Positions 7,429 through 15,269 of a stretch of 19,458 bases of DNA are shown here, piece after piece. Position 1 is the first letter of the stretch, and every line of letters starts with the position of its first letter. The notes under the pieces were generated by a model, which did no database searches, was not told the DNA's origin, and saw only the letters and a list, made by a program, of their open reading frames with translations. The translations under genes and the position numbers were made by a program. Source of the DNA: a bacterium (GTDB lineage: Bacteria > KSB1 > UBA2214); NCBI GenBank assembly GCA_029560815.1, contig JAKQKF010000216.1, forward strand, positions 1 through 19,458, in the 5' to 3' direction.

Positions 7429-8333
7429 GGTTTTCCGCCCTGATCTTTTTTCTGCTCTCGCTGCTGGCCGCCCCGCTGTTGACCGGATGGATCGTCCGCG
7501 TCAAGGCCCTTTTCGCCGGGCGCCGCGGCGCGCCGGTCACCCAGCTCTACCGGGATCTCTTCCGGCTGCTGCGCAAGGGTGCGGTCTACAGCCGCAGCAC
7601 GAGTCCGCTTTTCTGGCTGGCGCCGATGATCACGCTGGCTGCGACGGTCGCCGCTCTCGCTCTGCTGCCCCTGCCCGGCTATGCCGCTCTGATCGCCTTT
7701 CCCGGTGACCTGATCCTGTTCGCCTATCTCTTCGCCCTCGGGCGTTTTTTCACGATCCTGGCGGCGCTCGACACCGCCTCGGCCTTTGAAGGCATGGGTG
7801 CCAGCCGCGAGGCGTGGTATGCCATCTTCGCCGAGCTCATCCTCTTTCTGGGGCTGGCAACTCTGGTCCGCTTTACCAATTCGCTCTCGCTCTCGCAGAT
7901 CTTTGAGAGCCGCGCCGTGACCATCGAGTACGCCGACAGTCCGGCCCTCGCCCTGCTGCTGGTCAGTCTCTTTGTCGCCATGCTGGCGGAGAACAGCCGC
8001 ATCCCCGTCGACGATCCGGCCACCCACCTCGAGCTGACCATGATCCATGAGGTGATGGTGCTGGACCACTGCGGCCCCGATTTCGCCTTTATTCTGTACG
8101 GTGCGGCGCTCAAGCTGTGGATCTGGGCGATGTTCCTCACCCTGGTGATCATCTCCTCCTTTCCTTCGCCCAACTCGCTGCGGCCGCTGATCGCGGCGGG
8201 CGTTCTTTTCATCATAGCCACCGCCATCGGCATCGTTGAATCGGTGATGGCGCGCCTGCGGCTTGAGCGGGTGCCGCAGATGCTGATGGGCGCCGGTGCC
8301 CTTGGCCTGCTCAGTTACATCATCCTGGGATAA
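7425..8333 (+). CDS. hyfC: HyfC/NuoH-like membrane subunit
   Basis: 302 residues, all membrane helices and short loops, of the complex I subunit H / HycD-HyfC family, which connects the membrane arm to the redox subunits. The hallmark cytoplasmic loop is present: 'AENSRIPVDDPATHLELTMI' followed by 'HEVMVLD', with the conserved acidic residues. The early loop 'QLYRDLFRLLRKGAVYS' is also typical of the family. The ATG at 7425 sits in an ATGA overlap with the hyfB stop; a longer frame in the same register starts inside hyfB, but the N-terminus 'MRFSALIFFLLSLLAAPLLT' aligns as the normal first helix. The hyfE start follows 3 nt after its stop. Confidence 0.92.
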   Translation: MRFSALIFFLLSLLAAPLLTGWIVRVKALFAGRRGAPVTQLYRDLFRLLRKGAVYSRSTSPLFWLAPMITLAATVAALALLPLPGYAALIAFPGDLILFAYLFALGRFFTILAALDTASAFEGMGASREAWYAIFAELILFLGLATLVRFTNSLSLSQIFESRAVTIEYADSPALALLLVSLFVAMLAENSRIPVDDPATHLELTMIHEVMVLDHCGPDFAFILYGAALKLWIWAMFLTLVIISSFPSPNSLRPLIAAGVLFIIATAIGIVESVMARLRLERVPQMLMGAGALGLLSYIILG

Positions 8334-8336
8334 CGC

Positions 8337-8981
8337 ATGCAAACCGTGATCGATATCATTCTGCTGCTGGTGCTCCTGAGTGACCTCTACCTCCTGAGCC
8401 TGACCCGTCTGGGCGCGGCCATCCGGGTCATGGCCTTTCAGGGAGTGCTGCTCGCCCTGCTGCCTTTCATCTCGGCCGGAGGCATTCTCTCCCTGCATGG
8501 GGTGATCATCGGTTTCAGCAGCCTGGCGATCAAGGCCATCCTCATCCCCCGCTTTCTCTCGCACGCCGCCCGCGAGGTGCGCACCGGACTGGAGATCGAT
8601 TCCTACATCCCCTACGGGGCGGCACTGGTGGCCGGCATGGGCGTGGTGCTGGTCTCATTCTGGGTCGCGCGCAAGTTCGCCCTGCCGGTGACGGTCTCCT
8701 CGCGCCTGTGGATTCCGGTCTCCCTGGCGGCGGTGATGATCGGCCTGCTCATGCTCATCATCCGCAAAAAGGCGATCACGCAGGTGATCGGCTATCTGGT
8801 GCTGGAGAACGGCATCTACATCCTCGGCCTCTCCCTGGCCGCGCAGATGCCCTTTCTGGTCGAGCTGGGTGTACTCCTCGACGTTTTCGCCGGCGTTTTC
8901 ATCATGGGCATCACCATGAATCACATCAAGAACTATTTTGATGACCTGGATGTGGACAATCTGACCATTCTGAAGGATTAG
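8337..8981 (+). CDS. hyfE: HyfE-like small membrane subunit (NuoK-related)
   Basis: 214 residues with about six to seven predicted membrane helices. It matches the HyfE family, whose C-terminal half resembles NuoK; the late segment 'QVIGYLVLENGIYILGLSL' contains the conserved Glu of NuoK-like helices, and 'LLDVFAGVFIMGITMNHI' ends the core. It belongs to the central membrane part of group 4 hydrogenase-like complexes, between the HyfC module and the antiporter-like subunits. It starts 3 nt after hyfC, with GGGA from the end of hyfC as a likely ribosome binding site, and ends 2 nt before hyfF. Confidence 0.88.
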   Translation: MQTVIDIILLLVLLSDLYLLSLTRLGAAIRVMAFQGVLLALLPFISAGGILSLHGVIIGFSSLAIKAILIPRFLSHAAREVRTGLEIDSYIPYGAALVAGMGVVLVSFWVARKFALPVTVSSRLWIPVSLAAVMIGLLMLIIRKKAITQVIGYLVLENGIYILGLSLAAQMPFLVELGVLLDVFAGVFIMGITMNHIKNYFDDLDVDNLTILKD

Positions 8982-8983
8982 CT

Positions 8984-10429
8984 GTGATCGCGGCGGTAAT
9001 CATTATCCCAATTCTTTTCAGCGCTGCGGCCTGGCTGGTCTCCGGCAGCCGGCTGCGCCGGCGTTTGTGGCTGATCTGCTCGCTGCTTCATCTCGGCACG
9101 GTGATCGCCCTGGCGGCGCAGACGCCGCCACCGATCCTCGGCGGCTGGCTGGCGGTCGATGCGCTGGGACTGCTCTTCCTCGGTATCGTCTCGCTCCTCT
9201 TTCTGGTCAGCGCCGCCTACGGGCAGGCCTGGCTCTCCATGATCGCCGCCGCGGAGCCGCACGGGGCCAGGGACCCGGAACGGGTCTTCATCACCTGCAT
9301 GCTGCTCTTTCTGGCGACCATGTCGCTGGTGGTTCTCTCGCACCATCTCGGACTGCTGTGGGTGGCGGTCGAGGCGACCACCCTGGCGAGCGCGCCGCTG
9401 ATCTTTTTCCACCGCACTGTCAATTCTCTTGAAGCGACCTGGAAGTACCTTCTGATCTGCTCGGTGGGCATTGCGCTGGCTCTCTTCGGCACTTTTTTCC
9501 TCGGCGCTGCGGCTTCGGCCGGCGGACAGGAGGGATCGCTGCTGCTCGATGCGCTGGTCCGGCGGGGCGCAGCGCTGGATGCGCGGCTGACGCGCATCGC
9601 TTTCATCTTTCTCCTCGTCGGCTATGGCACCAAGATGGGGCTCGCTCCGATGCACACCTGGCTGCCGGACGCTCACAGCCAGGCCCCCTCGGCGGTTTCG
9701 TCGCTGCTCTCCGGCGTCCTGCTCAACTGCGCCTTCCTGGCCATTCTGCGCGCCTACCAGATCTGCGTCGCTGCCGGCCAGGCCGATTTTGCCCGTAATA
9801 TCCTGCTCATCTTCGGACTGGTCTCCATGCTGCTGGCGGCGGTCTTTATTCTCAATCAGCCAGACTACAAGCGGCTGCTCGCCTATTCGAGCGTCGAGCA
9901 TATGGGTATCCTCGCCTTCGGGATCGGACTGGGGCCGGCGGGTTTTTATTTCGCCCTCTTTCACGCCCTCAACCATTCGCTCAGCAAAAGCGGCCTCTTT
10001 CTGACCGCCGGCAATATCCTCACCCTCTTCAAATCCAAGGCGATCGGCGAGGTCAGGGGGCTCGGGCGCAGCCATCCGCAGATCGGTTGGGCCTGGATCG
10101 TCGGCTTTCTGGCCATCTCCGGGACGCCGCTCTTCGGTCTTTTCATCAGCGAGTTCAATCTCCTCGGGGTTGCGGTCATGCAGCACCGCCTGGTCATCGC
10201 GGTGATCTATCTCTTTCTGCTGACGGCGGTCTTTGTCGGCATGGCTGCCGCCTTTTTCCCGATGGTGCAGGGCGCCGCTGCGGATGCGCCGCGGGAAAAA
10301 CTCCCGGCCCTCCTCCGGCTGCTGCCGCTGCTGCTTTTCATGCTCACTTTTCTGCTCGGCGTGTACATTCCCGGCGGGCTGGACCGTCTGCTCAGGATGG
10401 GCGCTGCCGCCCTGGGAGGCGGGCAATGA
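8984..10429 (+). CDS. hyfF: HyfF-like antiporter-type membrane subunit (NuoN/M family)
   Basis: 481 residues and a second antiporter-like subunit beside HyfB. Visible family features are Glu130 in 'LLWVAVEATTLASAPL', Lys217 in 'VGYGTKMGLAPMHTWLPDAH', the 'ALNHSLSKSGLFLTAGN' helix and 'FLAISGTPLFGLFISEFNLL'. In the helix where HyfB keeps Lys257 this protein has Asn248 ('SGVLLNCAFLAILR'); this may be usual for HyfF and is not by itself a defect. Translation starts with GTG at 8984, with AAGGA about 6 nt upstream at the end of hyfE. The stop overlaps the hyfG ATG (ATGA at 10426-10429). With HyfB it gives the complex at least two ion-translocating modules. Confidence 0.9.
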   Translation: MIAAVIIIPILFSAAAWLVSGSRLRRRLWLICSLLHLGTVIALAAQTPPPILGGWLAVDALGLLFLGIVSLLFLVSAAYGQAWLSMIAAAEPHGARDPERVFITCMLLFLATMSLVVLSHHLGLLWVAVEATTLASAPLIFFHRTVNSLEATWKYLLICSVGIALALFGTFFLGAAASAGGQEGSLLLDALVRRGAALDARLTRIAFIFLLVGYGTKMGLAPMHTWLPDAHSQAPSAVSSLLSGVLLNCAFLAILRAYQICVAAGQADFARNILLIFGLVSMLLAAVFILNQPDYKRLLAYSSVEHMGILAFGIGLGPAGFYFALFHALNHSLSKSGLFLTAGNILTLFKSKAIGEVRGLGRSHPQIGWAWIVGFLAISGTPLFGLFISEFNLLGVAVMQHRLVIAVIYLFLLTAVFVGMAAAFFPMVQGAAADAPREKLPALLRLLPLLLFMLTFLLGVYIPGGLDRLLRMGAAALGGGQ

Positions 10430-11937
10430 ACCGGCGCGGTTTGCTCCCTTTTCACAATGGTGAGCCGCTCGAATGGTCCGCCCTGGCTGCGCTGCCCATC
10501 GGCCGTTTTCGCGATACTGTTGTCGAGGAGGTCGCCGGCGGCCGGCGCCTGGCGGCTTTTTTCGGCTTGCGGGAAAATCGCCGCCGCGTCAGACTGATCG
10601 CCGTGCTCGCCGATGATCAGAACGGCGTGCTCTACGCGCTGCGCGCCGGGGTCGAGGATTCTTTCCCCGCGCTGACGCCCGCATGCCCCCAGGCCCATCT
10701 CTTCGAGCGCGAAATCCATGAACAGCTCGGTGTGCGGCCGGAGGGCCATCCCTGGCTCAAACCGCTCCGATTTACGCCGGCCGACTATCCCGGCGCGGAG
10801 CCGTCTGCGCCTCCCCTGATCGGCGAGACCGATTTCTTCGCCATGAGCGGAGAGGAACTCCACGAGGTGGCGGTCGGGCCGGTCCATGCCGGGGTGATCG
10901 AGCCGGGCCATTTCCGATTCCAGTGCCACGGCGAGAAGGTCTATCATCTCGAGATCTCCCTGGGCTATCAGCACCGCGGCATCGAAAAAGCGCTTGTCGG
11001 TGGGCCCCATCCGCGCACCCTCTACCAGATGGAGGCGGCCGCGGGCGACACCTCCATCGGTCACGCCCTGGCCTTTACGACGATCATTGAATCCTTGAGC
11101 GGAGTGCGCGTGCCGGCGCGGGCACAGGCCATCCGCGGCATCGCCCTCGAGCTGGAGCGGCTGGCCAACCATATCGGCGACCTCGGCGCTCTGGCCGGGG
11201 ATGTCGGCTTTCTGCCGACCTCGGCCCAGTGCGGCGCCATCCGCGGTGATTTCCTCAACATGACCGCACTTTTATGCGGCAGCCGTCTCGGCCGCGGAGT
11301 GGTCAAGACCGGCGGTGTGGCCTTCGACCTCGAGCCTGAACGGACGGCCGAACTCTCCCGCCGCCTGCAGAAAGGGCTGGACGATGTAACCCGTGCCGTG
11401 GAGCTGCTCTGGGACTCCTCCTCGGTGCTGTCGCGCTTTGAATCCACCGGGGCGCTCAGCCGCCGGCAGGCTGTCGAACTCGGCCTGGTCGGGCCGGCCG
11501 CTCGCGCCGCGGGCGTTTTTCAGGATGTCCGCCACGATTTCCCGGGCGGCATCTATGCCCTTTTTCACATCCCGGTCTCGACCATGGAGGCGGGCGACGT
11601 CTACAGCCGAGCCTTTGTGCGCTGGCTGGAGATCGAGCGGTCGATTGAATTCATCCTGGAGCTGCTCGCCGCACTGCCGGCGGGCGAGATCAGCATGGAG
11701 CCGGCGCGCAAGCCGGCGGCCAACCGCTTTGCCGTCTCTCTCTGCGAAGGCTGGCGCGGCGAGATCTGCCATGTGGCGGTAACCGACAGCCGGGGGCGGC
11801 TGGCCCGCTGCAAGATCGTCGATCCCTCATTCCATAACTGGCCCGGGCTGGCGCTCTCTCTGCGCGGCCAGGCGATCTCTGATTTTCCGCTGTGCAACAA
11901 GAGCTTCAACCTCTCCTACTGCGGTTTTGATCTGTAA
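10426..11937 (+). CDS. hyfG: HyfG-like fused NuoC-NuoD large subunit lacking NiFe ligands (Ehr type)
   Basis: The 503-residue protein joins a NuoC-like 30-kDa domain (about residues 20-125; 'AHLFEREIHEQLGVRPEGHP') to a NuoD/NiFe large-subunit-like domain ('GYQHRGIEKAL', 'RAQAIRGIALELERLANHIG', 'DFPLCNKSFNLSY'). In true hydrogenases the first metal motif is CGxC..H; here it reads 'AAAGDTSIGH' (204-213), so the two cysteines are Ala206 and Thr209. The second motif, DPCxxC in hydrogenases, reads 'NLSYCGFD' (495-502), with Ser497 and Gly500 in the ligand places. The protein ends three residues after Gly500 with no cleavable maturation tail. It therefore should not bind NiFe and fits the energy-converting hydrogenase-related (Ehr) group. 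ATG 10426 overlaps the hyfF stop; a longer frame upstream lies within hyfF. The electron acceptor (possibly quinone) is unknown. Confidence 0.88.
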   Translation: MNRRGLLPFHNGEPLEWSALAALPIGRFRDTVVEEVAGGRRLAAFFGLRENRRRVRLIAVLADDQNGVLYALRAGVEDSFPALTPACPQAHLFEREIHEQLGVRPEGHPWLKPLRFTPADYPGAEPSAPPLIGETDFFAMSGEELHEVAVGPVHAGVIEPGHFRFQCHGEKVYHLEISLGYQHRGIEKALVGGPHPRTLYQMEAAAGDTSIGHALAFTTIIESLSGVRVPARAQAIRGIALELERLANHIGDLGALAGDVGFLPTSAQCGAIRGDFLNMTALLCGSRLGRGVVKTGGVAFDLEPERTAELSRRLQKGLDDVTRAVELLWDSSSVLSRFESTGALSRRQAVELGLVGPAARAAGVFQDVRHDFPGGIYALFHIPVSTMEAGDVYSRAFVRWLEIERSIEFILELLAALPAGEISMEPARKPAANRFAVSLCEGWRGEICHVAVTDSRGRLARCKIVDPSFHNWPGLALSLRGQAISDFPLCNKSFNLSYCGFDL

Positions 11938-11948
11938 AGAGGAACACC

Positions 11949-12713
11949 ATGTCCAGCATCATTACATCGCGTCTCCACCAGGGCCTGCGGACCATCCCCT
12001 TCCCGCCGGAAAAGTGCATCGTCTCCGACCGCCTCCGCGGCGCCCCGCTGCTCTCCTCGGCGCCCTGCCCAGGCGACTGCCGCGCCTGTTTGCAGGCCTG
12101 TCCGGTCGAGGCGCTGTCCCACGATGCGGAGGGCGTGCTGCAGCTCGATCTGGGGCGATGCCTCTTCTGCGGGGCGTGCCGCGACGCATGCCCGCATGGC
12201 GCCATCGAATTCACCACGGATTACCGGCTGGCCGTTTCGCGCAGAGAGGATCTGAAAATGCGGGGGGGGGAGATCAGGCTGGCAAGTGTGTTGGCGGAGG
12301 AGATACGCCGGATTTTCGGCCGTTCGCTCAAGGTGCGCCAGGTCAGCGCCGGCGGCTGCAACGGCTGTGAAGTGGATATCAACGTGCTCAGTACGACGGT
12401 CTATGATCTCGGGCGCTTCGGCATCCAGATCGTCGCCTCGCCGCGCCACGCCGATGCCCTGCTGGTCACCGGACCGGTGAGCGAGAATATGCGCCTCGCT
12501 CTGCTGAAGACCTGGGAGGCGACACCCGCGCCGAAACTGGTCGTCGCGGTGGGCTCCTGCGCCATCAGCGGCGGGCCCTTTGCCGGGCATGAGGCCGTGC
12601 ACAACGGGGTGGAGACCCTGCTGCCGGTCGATCTCTTCATTCCCGGCTGCCCTCCCCATCCGCTGACGATTCTGGACGGTTTGCTGCGGTTGCTGAAAAA
12701 GCGCCATGCCTGA
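11949..12713 (+). CDS. hyfI: ferredoxin-HyfI (NuoI-NuoB-like) fusion iron-sulfur subunit
   Basis: 254 residues. The N-terminal part has two [4Fe-4S] motifs: C40-x3-C44-x2-C47-x3-C51-P, one residue longer than canonical at the first gap, and the canonical C71-x2-C74-x2-C77-x3-C81-P. The rest is a NuoB/HyfI small subunit with the N2-type ligands C137 and C140 ('GGCNGCEVD'), C204 ('VGSCAISGG') and C234 ('PGCPPHP'). In E. coli Hyf the ferredoxin subunit HyfH and HyfI are separate proteins; here one chain supplies the wire from an external donor, probably ferredoxin, to the large subunit. ATG 11949 has AAAGAGGAA shortly upstream. It is the last gene of the operon; a terminator-like hairpin follows about 20 nt after its stop. 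No maturation protease or hyp gene is next to it. Confidence 0.88.
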   Translation: MSSIITSRLHQGLRTIPFPPEKCIVSDRLRGAPLLSSAPCPGDCRACLQACPVEALSHDAEGVLQLDLGRCLFCGACRDACPHGAIEFTTDYRLAVSRREDLKMRGGEIRLASVLAEEIRRIFGRSLKVRQVSAGGCNGCEVDINVLSTTVYDLGRFGIQIVASPRHADALLVTGPVSENMRLALLKTWEATPAPKLVVAVGSCAISGGPFAGHEAVHNGVETLLPVDLFIPGCPPHPLTILDGLLRLLKKRHA

Positions 12714-12733
12714 AAGCAGCCACTGAGCTTGTC

Positions 12734-12752
12734 AGCCGGCAGTGCGGCTTTT
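12734..12752 (+). terminator. Rho-independent terminator of the Ehr operon
   Basis: AGCCG (12734-12738) pairs with CGGCT (12745-12749) around a 6-nt loop and continues into TTTT, 20 nt after the last stop. The stem is short, so efficiency is uncertain, but position and polarity fit. Confidence 0.5.
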
Positions 12753-12798
12753 GCTGAAATACTGTAATTGACCCAGACGCCCTGCTCCCCCTGTTTGG

Positions 12799-12812
12799 CC
12801 TGCCCGGGCAGG
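12799..12812. repeat. 14-bp perfect palindrome between convergent genes
   Basis: CCTGCCCGGGCAGG is fully self-complementary and lies 24 nt past the stop of the minus-strand CotH gene. It could fold as a 5-bp hairpin with loop CCGG in RNA from either strand and help end convergent transcription. No T tract follows on the minus strand. Confidence 0.35.
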
Positions 12813-12835
12813 TCGCTCCCCGACTTTCCCGCCTC

Positions 12836-15166
12836 TTATTTCACCACCACCAGTTTGATCGTTTTGTTCACTCCATCCGCCTTGAGCCGGCAGAAGAGAA
12901 TCCCGCTTGGCAGATCATCCGCGTTGACGAGCAGGGCATGATTTCCGCTCTCCAGCTCTCCGTCGAGAAGGGTTTTTACGCGCTGCCCCATGGCATTATA
13001 GAGCCGCAGGGTGACCCGGCCGGAGCGGGGGAGCCCGAAATGGAGCTGCGCTGATGCATTGAAGGGGTTGGGCCAGGCCTGCAGCGTGAACTCCCTCTCC
13101 TGCGCGCGCTGCTGGACCAGGTTGGCCGTGCGGTTGGCCGTGCCGGGCGTCGGCGCCATGGTCTGCCAGGCACCGTGACCGTCGGGATAGCGGCCAAGGC
13201 TGAGATTTGTGGTCTGGGGTCCGAAGGAGAGCGAATCGAGGATCGTGAGGCCGTCGCGGTCGACCAGGGCGAGGAACTCGCCGCCGGCGCTCAGCTTGAA
13301 ATTGGCATGAAGGCTGCCCTGCTCCTGCTCTTCGTCGCACCAGATGACCAGCCAGGTGCCGGGAGCAAGCTCCGGGATGGTCTGGGCTATGCGCCATTTA
13401 TTCAGGCGGTCGCGCTTGTCGGTCAGATAGAGCCCGGCGAGAGCGGCCGGTTCGCTGCCTGAGTTGAAGATCTCGAGCCAGTCGTCGTGGTCACCGGCCT
13501 CGTCGGCCGCGGCGGTGCTGTTGTCGGCCATCAGCTCGTTGAGGCGCAGGGTGCTGTTATGGCCGCCGGTTGTTTTCACCGCGAGGGCTTTTCTCAGAGG
13601 AAAAATCCGGGCCTGGTCCAGCGAATCCACGGCCTCAATGCGCAGCGTTCCGTCCGCACCGGCCGGCAGGGGCGGGAGCACGCCGAGCCAGCGGTCCGCT
13701 TCCTCCACCTTTTTCGTACCCGGCACAGGCCGGCGCTGCATGGGCAGGGCCGTGGCGGATGAGGCTCCTGCCGGGGTGAAAAGGAGCGTCACCCGCTGCA
13801 GCCCGGCGCCGGCGAAACAGGCGGCGGCGACATGGATCGAATCACCCGCCGCGGGATGCGGTGGATCGAGATCGATCCGGTAGACCGTCGGCGCCGCCCG
13901 GTGACTGCGCAGCTGGCCGGGCAGGCTGGCGCTGCGGCGGTTGATGAACTGTTTCAGACCGAATTTGACATGCTGGTTCTGATAGTCACCCGCGGAGTAG
14001 GAGCCGTTGAAATCGGCCATATCAAAGCCGTAATCCCGGGTGCGGAAAGAATCCGCCTCGGCGGCCGGTGTGATCAGCGTTTTGAGCCGGTCGATCCGCT
14101 CTTCCCACCGCGGCAGCCTGAAAACCGAGTTCAGATAAAAGTCCAGAAAATGGCTATAGAGATCCCGCCAGGCCGGCACGACCAGCAGCCGCTCAGCCAG
14201 GGGACGGGCGCCATCCGCGACCTTGGGAAAGGTATAAGGATCCGCCTGACTCCAGTCCGTGCCGAACCAGTCGATGCCGAAGGTGTTGTCATAATCGTAG
14301 GGGATCAGGGTGAAGCGGCCGGAAGCCGGCTCACAATAGAGGTAGTAATTGTTCATCAGCGCGCGATAGTCGTCCCAGCTGCCCACGAGCACGTTTATGG
14401 CGAGGTACTGCAGCACGCCCGGCACATCGAGAAGGTCTTCGAGTGAATCGGGCAGGGCGGCGGCCGGCGTCATGTTCAGAACGCGGATGAAGCGTACGAG
14501 CGCACTGAAATCGCCACTCTCCTCGTTGGTGGTCAGCTCGTAGGCCGGGCGGCCGCCGCTCTCCAGATTCCTGTAGGTGAGGGGATCCTCGCCCCGGTAA
14601 CGCAGGTCGGCCGGATAGAGGCATTTCCAGAGATTGCCGCTGTCGTCGGCAAAGTGCTTGCTGATGAATTCGTCATCCATATGCTCTACCGAGATGTAGA
14701 GCCCGTGATAGCGGCCGTTGATGTAAAGCCGGACGTGGCTGGCCCGCGAGGCCGCCCGGCCGATATCGCGGTAAAGATCGAAGCAGAGCTTGCTGCGGAT
14801 GATGGAGGGGTCGTTGTGCTCGCCGTTGAGGTTCAGCTTGTCGAGGCCGTGGAACTCCCTTCCCCGGACAAATGTGTTGAAGGAGACCTTGAACGATTTC
14901 TTGGCCGCTTCCCGAGAGGTGTTGCCGCGCACCCGGAATCCGATGGAATCGACGCTCTCGTCGATGTAGCGGTTTTGGAAGTGGAAGCGGGCATAGTGCT
15001 CACTGTCGCTTTCGGCATGGGTGAGGATCCAGTCGAGCGCGGCGGGAGCGATGGTGATATCGATGCGCGCCAGTCCGGCATCGTCATAGACTATCCAGCT
15101 GTCATCGGACTGGCTGAGGAGCAGGGCCGGCAGGAGCAGAGCGAAACAGAGCAGTTTTTTTGACAA
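12836..15166 (-). CDS. secreted CotH-like protein with lamin-tail domain and T9SS sorting signal
   Basis: The 776-residue product has a signal peptide (1-19, 'MSKKLLCFALLLPALLLSQ') and a CotH-family kinase-like domain at about 30-425. Typical motifs are 'FRVRGNTSREAAKKSFKVSF' (77-96), 'NLNGEHNDPSIIRSKL' (112-127), 'YINGRYHGLYISVEHMDDEF' (148-167) and 'LIPYDYDNTFGIDWF' (287-301), where the aspartates resemble metal-binding residues. A linker with Ig-like character leads to a lamin-tail domain at about 540-660 ('LRLNELMADNS', 'DDWLEIFN'). The last 85 residues ('WPNPFNASAQLHFGLPRSG', 'LYNAMGQRVKTLL') are a type A T9SS/Por C-terminal sorting domain. It should be exported across the outer membrane and anchored or released. 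The start is TTG at 15166, preceded by AGAGGAAG about 5 nt away; no ATG in frame gives the signal peptide. Bacillus CotH phosphorylates spore-coat proteins; activity here is unproven. Confidence 0.9.
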   Translation of the reverse strand: MSKKLLCFALLLPALLLSQSDDSWIVYDDAGLARIDITIAPAALDWILTHAESDSEHYARFHFQNRYIDESVDSIGFRVRGNTSREAAKKSFKVSFNTFVRGREFHGLDKLNLNGEHNDPSIIRSKLCFDLYRDIGRAASRASHVRLYINGRYHGLYISVEHMDDEFISKHFADDSGNLWKCLYPADLRYRGEDPLTYRNLESGGRPAYELTTNEESGDFSALVRFIRVLNMTPAAALPDSLEDLLDVPGVLQYLAINVLVGSWDDYRALMNNYYLYCEPASGRFTLIPYDYDNTFGIDWFGTDWSQADPYTFPKVADGARPLAERLLVVPAWRDLYSHFLDFYLNSVFRLPRWEERIDRLKTLITPAAEADSFRTRDYGFDMADFNGSYSAGDYQNQHVKFGLKQFINRRSASLPGQLRSHRAAPTVYRIDLDPPHPAAGDSIHVAAACFAGAGLQRVTLLFTPAGASSATALPMQRRPVPGTKKVEEADRWLGVLPPLPAGADGTLRIEAVDSLDQARIFPLRKALAVKTTGGHNSTLRLNELMADNSTAAADEAGDHDDWLEIFNSGSEPAALAGLYLTDKRDRLNKWRIAQTIPELAPGTWLVIWCDEEQEQGSLHANFKLSAGGEFLALVDRDGLTILDSLSFGPQTTNLSLGRYPDGHGAWQTMAPTPGTANRTANLVQQRAQEREFTLQAWPNPFNASAQLHFGLPRSGRVTLRLYNAMGQRVKTLLDGELESGNHALLVNADDLPSGILFCRLKADGVNKTIKLVVVK

Positions 15167-15186
15167 GTACTTCCTCTTTCAGTTTG

Positions 15187-15230
15187 TGCACCGGGGATTG
15201 AAATGGGCTCATCAATTTACTCCCCGTGCA
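15187..15230. repeat. imperfect inverted repeat near the CotH gene start
   Basis: TGCACCGGGGA (15187-15197) and TCCCCGTGCA (15221-15230) pair over 10 bp with one bulged C and a 23-nt spacer. It lies 21-64 nt upstream of the CotH TTG start, so it could be a 5' leader hairpin or an operator. Confidence 0.4.
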
Positions 15231-15269
15231 AATTAACCATTCAGGAGGCGATAAGCAAGTACGAATTCG

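Noticed and set aside
8978..10426. Long open frame (about 480 codons) on the minus strand opposite hyfF
   Set aside because: Highly charged Glu/Gln/Arg-rich translation with no family resemblance, exactly antisense to a well-recognised membrane gene; a product of high GC codon bias. The same holds for the minus-strand frames at 7374-8564, 15473-16780 and 17599-19050.
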